The translations under genes were made by a program, and so were the position numbers. Below the pieces are notes generated by a model, which saw only the letters and a program-made list of their open reading frames with translations, had not been told where the DNA came from and made no database searches. Of a stretch of 64,000 nt of DNA, positions 12,601 through 18,651 are shown in pieces (position 1 is the first letter of the stretch; each line of letters opens with the position of its first letter). Origin of the DNA: Gammaproteobacteria bacterium (GTDB lineage: Bacteria > Pseudomonadota > Gammaproteobacteria > Legionellales > Legionellaceae); NCBI GenBank assembly GCA_024742995.1, contig JANSXK010000005.1:1-64000 (forward strand). The letters are read 5' to 3'.

Positions 12601-15600
12601 CGGAAAATCTTCGTTGCGTTGCGTGTAGTACCGAATCACAGATTGAGTGACTTCCAATAAGTGTATGGAGCGTTCGTCCATCAACGTTGTAAAAGCTATA
12701 TCAGCATTTGCAGAAGCAAAAGATGCATAAATAATACGCTCATACAATGGTGTTACTGATAGTAGGTCGGAATCAAATGTACCATCCATCCCTACCGCAC
12801 ATAACGCTATACCGGAAGCAGCCAACCGCATACTAAGCGCATTAGCAAATAATTCGTTATCGTGGATCAGCAACCAATTTGTATTTGCGGATAGATCCAG
12901 TTTTGTGGGAGGCTCATAAGTAGACAAACTACAATATGGAATCCATTGACAGTCGTAGTAACGCTCCCGTACATCGTGCATGGCTCGTTTTGTCGTATCT
13001 ACTTGCTTCGCAGTGAGCTCTGCAAAAATGACTTCGTTAATAAACCCGATCTGTTCGCCGGCCTGATTATAAAGCTCAAGGTCCACAGAAAATCGATTAT
13101 TTTTTATGGCAGTTGGTGGTTTTTCCACCTTAACCCAGACGTTATGAGGCAAAGAACCGAGTAGACAAATGCGCTTTACTAGAACCGGAACGTAAGTTTG
13201 TAACTGATCAGTTAGTGACCCTAACGCAAATATAAAAATATTTTGCAAGCAGCTATCTAAAACAGCTGGATGTGAAATATAAGAGCCTTCTTCGCCTAAG
13301 CTAACTTCTGCTAAAATACCCTTTTTTAAATAATAAATATTATGAATCCCTTGAAATTCATAGCCACAACTGATCCCCTGTCTGGCACCCCAAGCCTGAT
13401 AAAAATCCTTTCCACTCAGTGTTGAGTCAGTATTGCTTGTCTCTTTAGCAATATTTAAATGTTTTCTAGGAAACTCTGGTGATAGTACCAAGCGGGCACG
13501 GCAATGTACCTGCCAAGATTCTGCATCCTTCAAACTGTATATCACAATCTCTTTGCCCGACTGATCCTCACGCACTATCAATTGCAAAGAAACAGATCCT
13601 TCTGTCGGCAGCAATAAAATGCGCTCAAATTGAGCCTCATCAATACAATAAAGGTCTTGATAAATACCAAGACTTGCCATCACCTCAAAACAAAGCTCTA
13701 AATAGCCTGTCGCTGGAAATACAACATTTCCAAAAATGATATGATCAGATAAATAAGCATCTTTTGACAAAGACAGTTCTGTATTAAATATTTGTTCGTG
13801 CCCCGCTGTATCTAGTCTCGACTGTAAAAATCCTCGTGATAAATTTATTCCAGGTGACGAAATCTCAGGCTTTTTACTATCAACCCAATATCTGGTTCTA
13901 TCAAATGGATAAGCAGGTAATACCACTTTTTGATGACACGATGGCGGATATACCAACTCCCAATTAATTGAACATCCTGCAACATAAAGCCGGCCTAGGG
14001 CTTCCATAAAACCATGCCAGGGCTTTGTCACAACAGGCAAGCTTGAGATACAAACAGGATTTGAAGCTTGAGATTCTTTTGGCAGTTCATGCATCAGATC
14101 AAAATAAGTCGAACATCCTAACCCTACTTCTAGATATACAGTTACCGCTTTTGATTGAAGAACCGATAACCCGTCTATGAAATTTGGTTTTTCTTGTAAT
14201 TGACGCAACCAATAGTCAGCATTTATCTCAGCGTCCTTAACCACTTTTCCGGTAAAAGATGAAATCAAAGGTTGGGTAGGCTTCGCATAGTTTATTGATG
14301 AGGCAACTGCTTTAAAGCTTGCTAATGTACTGACGGTTATTTTGTTAGGACGATAGAAAGCTAATTGCAAACCATCTTCTAAGGTCATGACTTTAGATAA
14401 AACCGCGGCAACATACTCCCCGATTCCTTCACCCATTAAAATATCAGGAGCTATTCCTAAATTTAACCACAGTGTTCCCAGCGCATAATCTAAAATGAAC
14501 GACTCAACTTTGGCCTCATCCATACCTTTCATATAAGTTCGACATAAATCAACAGCCGCTTTAAACATTGGACTGTTCTTACAAAAAAGTACTATCAAAG
14601 CACCGTGTTTCGTTTTATTAGATTGGGAAAAACACAAGCTTATCTTTAGTTTATCTCCTGCAAATACCTTACCGCTGATGTATTGACCACTTGAAATATT
14701 TTTGCTCAACTCATCGTATTGTTGTCCAATAACAATCGCTCTATAATCAAACCCCTGTGATTTTAAAGTTGTGCTATATATAAAGTTTTCAATTGATAAG
14801 TTTAATTTATGTTCTTCAAGATAAGTTTGATAAATATGCAGATAAGTGCTTAACGAATTATTATTTTTGGCACAAGAAACAAGACAATGAAGCGGGTAAG
14901 ATTTAGAATGAAACAAGGTAGGATGACACGCTGCCTTTGATTGGCTTGTTTCTAATTGTGAAGCACGAGAATATTCTTCCAATACCATATGTGCATTAGT
15001 GCCAGAAAATCCAAATGAACTAATACCAGCGATACGTTTGGCTCCTGATTTAACTGTCCATTTTCTAGATTTTGTTAAAATTTTAATTTTCTTATCGTCT
15101 AGCGAAATATGCGGGTTTAGTGTTTTAAAATGAAGATTTTGTACGAGCTTCTTATGATCCAACATCAACACTGTTTTAATAAGCCCCGTTATCCCCGAAG
15201 CAGCCTCCAAATGCCCTAAATTAGATTTCACAGCACCAACATATAGCGGATTATTATTCGCTCTATCTTTGCCATAAACTGTCTGTATAGCAGACAACTC
15301 AACCGGATCACCTAATATTGTTCCTGTACCGTGTGCCTCTACATAAGTCACTGAGTTTGCATCACAATTTGCTCTTGCAAGCACGTCGTGCATCAGCATT
15401 TCTTGTGATGCTTGATTAGGAGCTGTTAGACCATTACTGGCGCCATCTTGATTAATACCCGTACCACGTATCACGGCATAGATTTTATCCTTATCACGTA
15501 TCGCATCATTCAGCCGTTTTAATACAACAACACCTGCACCCTCACTACGAACATAGCCACTCGCATTTTCATCAAACACTCGGTTTGCACCATCAGTTGA

Positions 15601-18600
15601 GAGCATATTTGCTGCAGAAAAAATTGCTGTTTGTTGAGGAATCAACATCAAATTTACACCTGATGCAAGCGCCAAGTTTGTTTCCTTCTGTATTAACCCC
15701 TGACAAGCCAAATGCACAGCCACTAATGATGATGAACAAGCTGTATTCACTGCCATTGATGGGCCAACTAAATCCAAAAAGTAAGATATGCGACCCGCAG
15801 CAATTGACTCAGAAGAACCTGTTGCCAAATAAACCTTGTCAGACACATCATTTGACTGACTTTGTTTAAGTAGTTCAAAATCATGTGAAAATATTCCCGC
15901 ATAGATACCAGTTTTACTTTTAGCTAGGCTCAGCGGATCAATACCGGCATGTTCGAGAGCATGCCAATGTAATTCGAGTAATATGCGATGTTGTGGATCA
16001 ATTTGGACAGCTTCTCTAGGAGATATGCCAAAAAAAGATGCGTCAAACTGATCCATATTCTGAATATATCCCCCATACAAAAATGCAGGATCACTTTTAT
16101 CAAAAGAGCCGTATTCATTCCAAATATGAGCTCTAGCTTCTGGTATAGGTACGATACCCGTTTTGGCTGAAACCAAAAGTTTCCAGTATTCATCTAACGA
16201 ATCAATATTTCCTGGTAATTTGCAACTCATACCAATGATAGCGATATCTGATGACAAAGGTTCTTTCAATCTTAAGTGCTCAGCTAAAGATGTATTTGTT
16301 TGACCAGTCGGTAGGTCTTCATTTATTAAACTTTGGATATATTCAATGAGCGAATGTGGTGTGCCAAAACGAAAAAAATCAGCCATATCCAGTGAAATAC
16401 TCAAACTTTTATTGAGCGCCACCTTTAATTCAGTCAAATCCAACGAGTCAAACCCCAAATCTAAAAATGCTGTCGTTGGCTTGTAATCCGTATTTTTTTT
16501 GTAAACATGCAACTGCGTTACTATCTGTTCGGTGACCAATGCGCTTATCTCGTCTGATGTCATACAACCATTACTGTTTGCAGACTTTGTTTCAGTATCC
16601 TTATCATCCTGAAATGCATATTTAATCAAAACCCCATGATCTAAGTTTTCGTGGTCACTTCTATAGTCAGATACCACTCCAACAATGTCAGCACCATGAG
16701 AAATATGAAAGAGAAGCATGGGATCATCCGCTTTCATGACATAGTCTTCGTAGGAACAGCCACCAGCGTGAGATAAATAACGTGTACATCGTGTTACACC
16801 CAAAGCTGCATGAATATCATCTTTCAATAAAGCGTGCTGTAAAACATAAGATAATAAGGCATCACCAAATCCCATATGCTGCACATCAGGCAACACATTA
16901 ATTTTAATCAATTGTAAGAAGGGGTTTTCTGGATGATGTAAGTCACTGATATTGTCATAAGTGATACTAAATAAATCACTTTCTTCCGCAATACGTTGTG
17001 TATAAACAGCGCCTACCACAGCCCCTTTGTAAGAAATAATTTGAGCACCTTGTTGTTCAATCCAGCGACGCAAGCAAGACTCATCAGATTGCAGCTCTAA
17101 CGCCCAACAACCCTTTTCAAGCACAAGTAATTGCAAAAGGTCATCTATCGTTGCGATTCGAATTTGATAATCTTTCTTTTTAAACCAATTCAGCGTCATT
17201 CGCGTATAAGGAAATGTACGCGGAAACCGTTGAAAACAATCTTTCTCAGCAAACAGACCTGCCTGAGCAGCAATTGATAAAAAATCAGCAGCAGACAGTA
17301 AGTTCTGTCCGGAAAATGATTGAATCGCATCAAAATAGTGACTTTCACATTCATCAACAAAATCAGGAAGTATGCGTGGAGATACGGAGTGAACTTCTAA
17401 AATAAGCAAGCCATGATGAGCCGTAATCGATGCCCATGCTTTGAAATGTTCAAGATAGCACTGCAATATTTTTTGGGGATCTATGCTTTCACCTTTTGAA
17501 GAAACATACACGCCAACTGCTGCATTAGAATGCACCGAGTTCATCTCAATGTCTTGGTAGCTCAGCTCGTGATCTAAAAAAGAGCGAATATGTAAACAGC
17601 GCTCAAAATCAACATTATGAGCTTTTAGGGTTTTAATTAACTGCTGTGGCTGTGCAATATTCCCAGTCAAAGCAAGATGAGGCATGTCTCTTAAATTGTA
17701 ACGCGTGGCTGCCAACGATTTTTCATTTAAATCAATCCCAATCAACAATAAAGGATATTGGCCCAAGTGCTTTCCGCGATAGGTTTTTGATTGAATAGCA
17801 TGATAGACGCGCTTCAGCAATGAACCATCACCGCATCCCATATCAACAATATACTGAGGTTGGGTCTCTAAAGAATCGTGGTTGAAAATTTTTATCATCA
17901 TTTCTTCAACATTCGAAAAATACTTCTCGTGTTGAAAGCTGCTTGCTTCAATATTTAACAAGCGATCGATATGCAATTCATGCCCATTCAGATCTTGTGT
18001 AAAAACAGTCTCGGGACGACCAAAAATAACCGTTTCAATTTGAAGCAACATAGAACGATATGAGGCAGCTATTGCTACAACCATGCTATGGTCGATACTG
18101 TATTTTCCTAAAGCACTTAATCGACCTTTTTGTAACCAACCTTTAGTCACCAAAATGTCTTGGACAATTTTTTTTGTGGGTTTATCCAGATCTTTAATAT
18201 TTGAGTTTCTTTTATGTAATGCAATCAACAGAACTACCATCAATGGGCCATCCAATATATCGCGTAGTTGTTGTGAATATTGGGTGTTATTTTGTTTAGA
18301 ATAAGAAAACCACTGCTGTAAAGCTGTGTGTGATTTGTCTGTCAATATTGTTTCAAAAATATCGTCTTGATAAAACGTTGCAAGCAACGCTTCGGAGGGA
18401 AGATGAGTTGGAATACGATTCATGTACAAAAACACGCGATCTTTTTGATCTATTGTCAACCAACCCAATGATTGAAAAAACCGCAGAGCAACACGAAAAT
18501 GACCTTCATTAGCCTTCAGTGATCGGACCATTTGCTGAATCGGTTGATCTGGATGTGCAAATATATACTCAAATATCTTTCGTCTATGAAAGGTGTTTAA

Positions 18601-18651
18601 AATTGGCAGCGCGACATACCCATGCATATGTCGATTGAATGCATCCAGCAT
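1..18651 (-). CDS. Giant hybrid polyketide synthase / non-ribosomal peptide synthetase (3' end outside window)
   Basis: One open frame of 6,217 codons with no stop, running off the left edge. It encodes a multimodular assembly line that would build a polyketide chain on carrier-protein arms and pass it to an amino-acid module. Domain order by residue: methyltransferase 1-490, GNAT 495-680, ACP (Ser736), KS 798-1228, AT remnant to 1590, DH 1600-1890, KR 1900-2320, ACP (Ser2423), KS 2485-2912, AT remnant to 3275, ACP (Ser3358), KS 3420-3843, AT remnant to 4126, DH 4150-4450, cMT 4470-4780, KR 4800-5200, ACP (Ser5288), KS 5358-5768, linkers, carrier protein (Ser5942), Cy from about 6000. The ATG at 18651 is the first after an in-frame TAA (18667-18669) and follows an AGGGA Shine-Dalgarno. 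No functional AT is present. There is no terminal release domain in view, so at least an adenylation and carrier domain should lie beyond the edge. The product is unknown. Confidence 0.95.
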   Translation of the reverse strand, partial: MLDAFNRHMHGYVALPILNTFHRRKIFEYIFAHPDQPIQQMVRSLKANEGHFRVALRFFQSLGWLTIDQKDRVFLYMNRIPTHLPSEALLATFYQDDIFETILTDKSHTALQQWFSYSKQNNTQYSQQLRDILDGPLMVVLLIALHKRNSNIKDLDKPTKKIVQDILVTKGWLQKGRLSALGKYSIDHSMVVAIAASYRSMLLQIETVIFGRPETVFTQDLNGHELHIDRLLNIEASSFQHEKYFSNVEEMMIKIFNHDSLETQPQYIVDMGCGDGSLLKRVYHAIQSKTYRGKHLGQYPLLLIGIDLNEKSLAATRYNLRDMPHLALTGNIAQPQQLIKTLKAHNVDFERCLHIRSFLDHELSYQDIEMNSVHSNAAVGVYVSSKGESIDPQKILQCYLEHFKAWASITAHHGLLILEVHSVSPRILPDFVDECESHYFDAIQSFSGQNLLSAADFLSIAAQAGLFAEKDCFQRFPRTFPYTRMTLNWFKKKDYQIRIATIDDLLQLLVLEKGCWALELQSDESCLRRWIEQQGAQIISYKGAVVGAVYTQRIAEESDLFSITYDNISDLHHPENPFLQLIKINVLPDVQHMGFGDALLSYVLQHALLKDDIHAALGVTRCTRYLSHAGGCSYEDYVMKADDPMLLFHISHGADIVGVVSDYRSDHENLDHGVLIKYAFQDDKDTETKSANSNGCMTSDEISALVTEQIVTQLHVYKKNTDYKPTTAFLDLGFDSLDLTELKVALNKSLSISLDMADFFRFGTPHSLIEYIQSLINEDLPTGQTNTSLAEHLRLKEPLSSDIAIIGMSCKLPGNIDSLDEYWKLLVSAKTGIVPIPEARAHIWNEYGSFDKSDPAFLYGGYIQNMDQFDASFFGISPREAVQIDPQHRILLELHWHALEHAGIDPLSLAKSKTGIYAGIFSHDFELLKQSQSNDVSDKVYLATGSSESIAAGRISYFLDLVGPSMAVNTACSSSLVAVHLACQGLIQKETNLALASGVNLMLIPQQTAIFSAANMLSTDGANRVFDENASGYVRSEGAGVVVLKRLNDAIRDKDKIYAVIRGTGINQDGASNGLTAPNQASQEMLMHDVLARANCDANSVTYVEAHGTGTILGDPVELSAIQTVYGKDRANNNPLYVGAVKSNLGHLEAASGITGLIKTVLMLDHKKLVQNLHFKTLNPHISLDDKKIKILTKSRKWTVKSGAKRIAGISSFGFSGTNAHMVLEEYSRASQLETSQSKAACHPTLFHSKSYPLHCLVSCAKNNNSLSTYLHIYQTYLEEHKLNLSIENFIYSTTLKSQGFDYRAIVIGQQYDELSKNISSGQYISGKVFAGDKLKISLCFSQSNKTKHGALIVLFCKNSPMFKAAVDLCRTYMKGMDEAKVESFILDYALGTLWLNLGIAPDILMGEGIGEYVAAVLSKVMTLEDGLQLAFYRPNKITVSTLASFKAVASSINYAKPTQPLISSFTGKVVKDAEINADYWLRQLQEKPNFIDGLSVLQSKAVTVYLEVGLGCSTYFDLMHELPKESQASNPVCISSLPVVTKPWHGFMEALGRLYVAGCSINWELVYPPSCHQKVVLPAYPFDRTRYWVDSKKPEISSPGINLSRGFLQSRLDTAGHEQIFNTELSLSKDAYLSDHIIFGNVVFPATGYLELCFEVMASLGIYQDLYCIDEAQFERILLLPTEGSVSLQLIVREDQSGKEIVIYSLKDAESWQVHCRARLVLSPEFPRKHLNIAKETSNTDSTLSGKDFYQAWGARQGISCGYEFQGIHNIYYLKKGILAEVSLGEEGSYISHPAVLDSCLQNIFIFALGSLTDQLQTYVPVLVKRICLLGSLPHNVWVKVEKPPTAIKNNRFSVDLELYNQAGEQIGFINEVIFAELTAKQVDTTKRAMHDVRERYYDCQWIPYCSLSTYEPPTKLDLSANTNWLLIHDNELFANALSMRLAASGIALCAVGMDGTFDSDLLSVTPLYERIIYASFASANADIAFTTLMDERSIHLLEVTQSVIRYYTQRNEDFPVFDILTSKNLNEASLVNSALWGIGRTIQNEYVDWKVRLIECNEADGVEMISFALWMSNIDGMNENQLRLEPKQIYVYRLYASALNQLQHDVSTYQMPINGVYLITGGLSGIGYAVCGMLVSQRVKQIALLSRRKPSNEQKRQFIDWEKQGVVVKSYAVDISDMDALKKAYLKIQQTQGAVKHIIHSAGVLADATLLNQTPEHYHRMYRSKVYGAWHLHQLTREDDLEGFIMFSSVSGLLGMAGQSNYAAANVFLDNLVQYRRSLGLAGLSIQWGAWAETGVAVEHLSRRRFAGFIPLKTVDGLNAFQFLYAQAGNISQISVMPMNWSDYQAQQVKLQPILSAFMTTTAVATSDLGHLLSELKTLSVDDANALLQQQLVNNLIDLLQYKEAQLLDPSKGFFELGMDSLMAVDYAQRIERMLNYSLKLKTHVLFDYPNVAQVTTYLISKIKALETDILPVKPMNMAPALDDSIAIISMDCRFPGGCDSPEEYWQLLLEGRDAIVEIPSERWDRDAFYSSERSVAGKMYVTKGGFIEDVDKFDAGFFKLSPKEVKGLDPQQRLLLEVTETTLARAGISQSKLKYSNTGVFIGLATHDYVHLMKEQSSESEINLYFQTGNSSATASGRISFYYGFEGPSVTIDTACSSSLVGVHLACQSLRAGESDMALAGGVNLMLDPDTTISFCKGSMLSEDGRCKTFDADANGYIRSEGCGLVLLKRLDDALRDNDPILAVIKGSAVNQDGASSGLTAPNGPSQERVIRAALLQGNVEPATVSFVETHGTGTSLGDPIEVMALQNVYRSQRSHDQPLYLGAVKTQLGHMEAAAGIASLMKVVLMMQHKQRVKNLHFHKLNPNIILENLALANELSDWDVAEGQNRIAGVSSFGFSGTNTHVIIEELSADRLTSSSEDVAPHPAIFPSDEKNQPYCVLISAKSANALALYIKCYQAYMRKQPELFIGDVAYSSVCTQLNAKYRAVLIGQSLPEIIQSIEEYRFISGHTVSEDEFKTAWYIQDLSETQLTDYYHLLNDTSPIASASRDECLACLKKRDPTSNLSVMRFITAYMLASLWKSLGVKADCLMGEGTGEYVAAVLSGVITLEAGLKLAYHRPGKITAKSLVRFKEAAISIHYEKPTKHLISSFTGKMVKDTEIDADYWLSQLQEMPNLVGGLSTLNAAAMKVCLEIGVDSSSALDMARKKSDEGQESSVIFIPSLTSMTKPWQSIMEAVGQLFVAGCWIDWDVLYPVSHYQKVVLPAYPFEKKRYWFDSKPSESLQLASKQSSVGTITASCLPDAPSDLLFELKSLPFNEANVRLQRHLTNDLSNLLQHSEHGTVDLETGFFELGVDSLLAVEFVLQIKDVLGDQVAITSDILFSYPTIKALSHYLLSELGGIKTERTVAQAIGSFEGDEPIAIIGMDCRFPGGCDSPESYWQLLHEGVNAVGPSPAGRWYEAGAVVDSILQQGGFIEGIDLFDAGFFKISPKEAQYLDPQQRILLEVAETTLERSGIARDTLKHSKTGVFIGLSSHDYGQLLREQLSDFEENLYIPTGNSNATASGRLSYYYGFEGPSMTVDTACSSSLVSIHLACQSLRSGESDMVLAGGIHLMLDPRKTVALYKSEMLSPDHRCATFDASANGYVRSEGCGLVLLKRLSDAIRDNDSILAVIKGSAVNQDGASSGLTVPYGPSQVHVMEAALSQAGVASSAVSYVETHGTGTVLGDPIEVAALQEVYGAARGVDTPVYLGAVKSQLGHLEAAAGIAGLLKVVLMLQHQYLVKNHQFKTLNPNIHLKHDGVVLADTTSEWRVAAAESRIAGLSSFGFSGTNAHVIVEEWLHEQSKDAIETSYPYTLVLSAKSEGCLLKYIERYRDHIATHPELSIGDMAYSSANSHLQASHRAFVVGVDRDAMLTALEHGHYVTGKVTEVRGLVGVFSNHKTRVPWYDEMYARNQAFKEAVAHCFSYVSEAEVFKDPALCSFVTDYGLAHVWQSLGLSFERFWGVGVGLYVARVLSGEISLAEGFRGVSDGVATEDEFEIFASGAKSIYFDVSATFLGQSVIPEDCQVITAQISTNDLEQSLIETLGALYVLGCSIDWTILYPASHYQKVLLPTYPFERARYWFQRQKSAVSLGIALSSGFLRTKLNSPGQDQIYSGVLSLEQYVALSDHIVLGQVIFPATGYLELCFEALHPQSMYGLSEIHFEQTLRLKEGTSVGIQVIMSASQVTIYSEGTDSWQTHCHANVLTDIDWVEKHLNIEAYVARAVKVLHKEALYSECARGVSYGPSFQGLQALYILESGVLAEVSLAKSGEYIADIGVLDSCLQSVSGLLLDDAQTYIPKSIKRVCLKGSLPSQVWVYIDKGQFQVDARGVRVSLELYTVFGEQIGLIDSLRLSVVSSLQLTEDMTSRELYYDVVWEVQRSVNAYGHRDKLSVPRLTQLNLSNCPDDFMHQRSLFEEACRSLLLCYVWEVFTTWEIGQTFSCSEIMKGHGFQEEHQRLVEHLLGLLASSGCLFAAEGLWRVLRQPEDVRSRVQDYLARCKDFEIELQLLCRCGESLGAVLRGEIRGLDLLFPEASTISAERLYHESRSYQALHAQFVDMFTTWLAAYPEDRSLRILEIGAGTGGTTRHILPLLRSCGRVVDYIYTDISPSFFQGASLRFSEDDFVQYHVLDIERSLGEQGIADAQYDVVIAANVLHATRCMADTLSHVQSLLVEGGYLFLLENTHPSYFADLTFGLLEGWWRFEDTVLRENYPLLSISSWQTLLTAEGFEPRVVTDKMASQAIILSQKIKGSQNAIEPAQRWLLIHDAEAFAEALQLCLSKHGVALDAVRCVEEVNQNVSYARIVFAELNEAFEGSLAVETESRSVRLLQGVQGFILNASEGYQALPACDLLISNDLVNSALWGMGRCLQNEYPDWVVRLIDCDATDELRNVAHALWVSSLEQSHENQLQLRDGQLAVCRLQKSKLNIVQSSVKPISTTGVYLITGGLNGIGYAVCEWLVGQGARQIALLSRRQATSAQEQDFLNWAAQGSVVRAYAVDISDSEALEVIYQQIQCEQGGVKHVIHSAGVLSDATILNQTQDSYHRVYQAKVYGAWHLHELTRDDSLEHFIVFSSMCSLLGTPGQSNHAAANSFLDALIHYRRAEGLKGLAINWGAWGEIGSTLEASPPSSQSLQPMATQEGLQAFYQLCFQHSQTTQIGVMLMDWAVYHAGQIKVQPMYSAFMQKTESKDMDHSDLLIKLEGLSLDASGSLLHDYLSNTLVKTLQYADDVCMDAHKSFFELGLDSLTSAIFSQQISRALSIQLNAQKLFDYPTISKLTQYILSILQPLEKKDLPVVPTPAMPKSEEQEPVDDNAIAVIGMSFKLPSGVETLGDLADKLEAGYSFLQDIPQSRIDFDENPEQTKSIYVRSGSFIEDPDLFDAAYFDIAPHEANYLDPQIRLLLEASTIALEEANQIDIEGSLTGVFIGAMNQDYNSLFDDQSVTSNHLSALSGRLAHYHGVEGPVLTVNTACSSSLVSVCLAAKSLRHRECDLAIAGGVNLIFSSKPYEEACKANLLSPDDCCAPFDEHANGFIRGEGVGIIILKRLTDAVIAQDNILAVIKGVAVNHDGSSMTYASSNTRSQERLIRTALKDSGLSPEAVHYIEAHSTAQVVEDAIELEALQATYGQSHDETNPLYVGSIKTNMGHLEGAAGITGFIKTILQLQQGVIYPHLNLESPTSKFDWSKSSIRVPTKTMQWPRNVRRRAAVSSSGFSGTNAHIILESYEEKRQAPFLDKARTCHVLALSAKSPAALEARMSQYILFLSKEEAPALSDICFTNNCFREQQSYRFVAVGSSKIEIIEQLQRHHAFPISSNDSELQSIVRLYLEGKHVEWQILYRNSAQQKVMLPIYPFERRRYWFDQQLDLDTSLEGKLQSIWQHVLGVTDIQLSDDFFKLGGYSTLAIQLVGQINATLGCQIEVKDLYAQQTISGLLPLIRHSAGLFKYKPYYLSSILPFTDEGLFPLTNVQQGYLLGRSNQFELGNTSTHAYKELIFQTLDIDRFEQAWNQLILRHGALRTIFVKTQQRVLNKVDPYIIKRHFFVDAKDLLAIRTRLGHKIYDPNCYPLFDVEVSESNDGVIVHLSMDLLSLDAVSIRTMLTEWERLYHDLSTPLPSLALTFRHYMEAYTRIRESALFAESREYWEKRIAAYDFDMRLPYQCAPSSINQPTFSRITKD
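690..2590 (-). other. PKS module 4: KS - linker (no AT) - carrier protein
   Basis: The KS begins IAVIGMSFKL (5358) and has Cys5514 in NTACSSS and His5689 in NMGHLEG. The usual HGTGT reads HSTAQ (His5649 kept), and the usual NQDG...NGLTAPN reads NHDGSS followed by MTYASSN. Only about 125 residues separate the KS end from the RRYWF of the post-AT linker, so the AT itself is absent while both flanking linkers remain, as in trans-AT synthases. The carrier protein has the peptidyl-carrier-like LGGYSTLAIQL (Ser5942). This module hands the chain to the Cy domain. It may extend by one ketide or be a non-extending pass-on module; the sequence does not decide. Confidence 0.82.
2660..8400 (-). other. 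PKS module 3: KS - degenerate AT - DH - C-methyltransferase - KR - ACP
   Basis: The KS begins IAIIGMDCRF (about 3423) with Cys3586 in DTACSSSLV. The AT remnant is shorter than in modules 1-2 (about 290 residues from KS end to RYW), with GVGVG at 4006-4010 replacing GHSxG. DH: His4172 in HIVLGQVIFP and Asp4323 in VLDSCLQ; the usual HPA before it reads DIG. A C-methyltransferase follows, with ILEIGAGTGG at 4618 and YTDIS shortly after, so an alpha-methyl branch is predicted. The KR has TGGLNGIG at 4988, but His5130 sits where the catalytic Tyr is usual (GQSNHAAAN). The ACP has ELGLDSL (Ser5288). Likely output is an alpha-methyl, alpha,beta-unsaturated unit if all domains work. Confidence 0.87.
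8460..11200 (-). other. PKS module 2: KS - degenerate AT - ACP (no reductive domains)
   Basis: The KS starts at IAIISM (2488), has active-site Cys2659 in DTACSSSLV and ends at TNTHVII (about 2912). The AT region is nearly the same shape as in module 1 (about 360 residues from KS end to RYW) and again lacks the nucleophile: MGEGTGEYVAAV at 3093-3104 instead of GHSxG. The segment that should hold the catalytic Arg and His is deleted at the same place. The ACP follows almost directly, with ELGVDSLLAVEF (Ser3358). Without KR or DH, the beta-keto group should stay unless a separate enzyme acts on it. The matching deletion in modules 1 and 2 suggests they share an ancestor that had already lost AT function. 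Confidence 0.87.
11260..16260 (-). other. PKS module 1: KS - degenerate AT - DH - KR - ACP
   Basis: KS: IAIIGM at residue 803, active-site Cys972 in NTACSSS (usually DTACSSS), His1107 in EAHGTGT and His1147 in NLGHLEA, so the condensation triad is intact. The AT region (1229-1590) keeps the post-AT linker YPFDRTRYW, but has GEGIG (1407-1411) where a working AT has GHSxG, has no FxGQGxQ motif at its start, and jumps directly from the nucleophile helix to the ISSFTG/YWLRQL end. The DH has HxxxGxxxxP at His1637 and Asp1799 in HPAVLDSCLQ. The KR has TGGLSGIG at 2122, FSSVSG, Tyr2264 and Asn2268, all as in active B-type-like enzymes. The ACP has ELGMDSL (Ser2423). Predicted output is a chain with an alpha,beta double bond, provided an extender is loaded by an enzyme in trans. 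Confidence 0.88.
16310..18651 (-). other. Loading module: methyltransferase - GNAT decarboxylase/acyltransferase - ACP
   Basis: The first ~490 residues look like the N-terminal methyltransferase of AprA/GphF-type starter modules. They have a SAM-binding IVDMGCGDGS at residues 268-277, FLDHE at 358, HYFDAIQSF at 438 and FPYTRMTLNWF at 480. A GNAT-like domain follows at 495-680, with VVGAVYTQRI at 538, GVTRC at 618 and FHISHGA at 648. In the CurA family this fold decarboxylates malonyl units and loads the acyl group on the ACP. The ACP carries LGFDSL with Ser736. By analogy the line starts from acetate or, if the methyltransferase is active, from propionate or a branched short acid. There is no second methyltransferase between GNAT and ACP, unlike AprA/GphF. 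The domain calls are firm; the starter identity is inference. Confidence 0.85.

Noticed and set aside
8810-14970. Annotating the AT regions as functional malonyl-CoA acyltransferases
   Set aside because: The nucleophile Ser and the His-bearing segment are missing in all three; only scaffold and linker are left.
15930-16193. Minus-strand 87-residue frame inside the first ketosynthase
   Set aside because: It is in another frame from the continuous PKS frame, which carries recognisable KS motifs (IAIIGM, NTACSSS) through the same DNA.
1-18651. Possibility that the PKS region is several genes or is broken by frameshifts
   Set aside because: All segments I translated, from the ATG at 18651 to position 1, stay in the same frame with no stop and with motifs at expected spacing.
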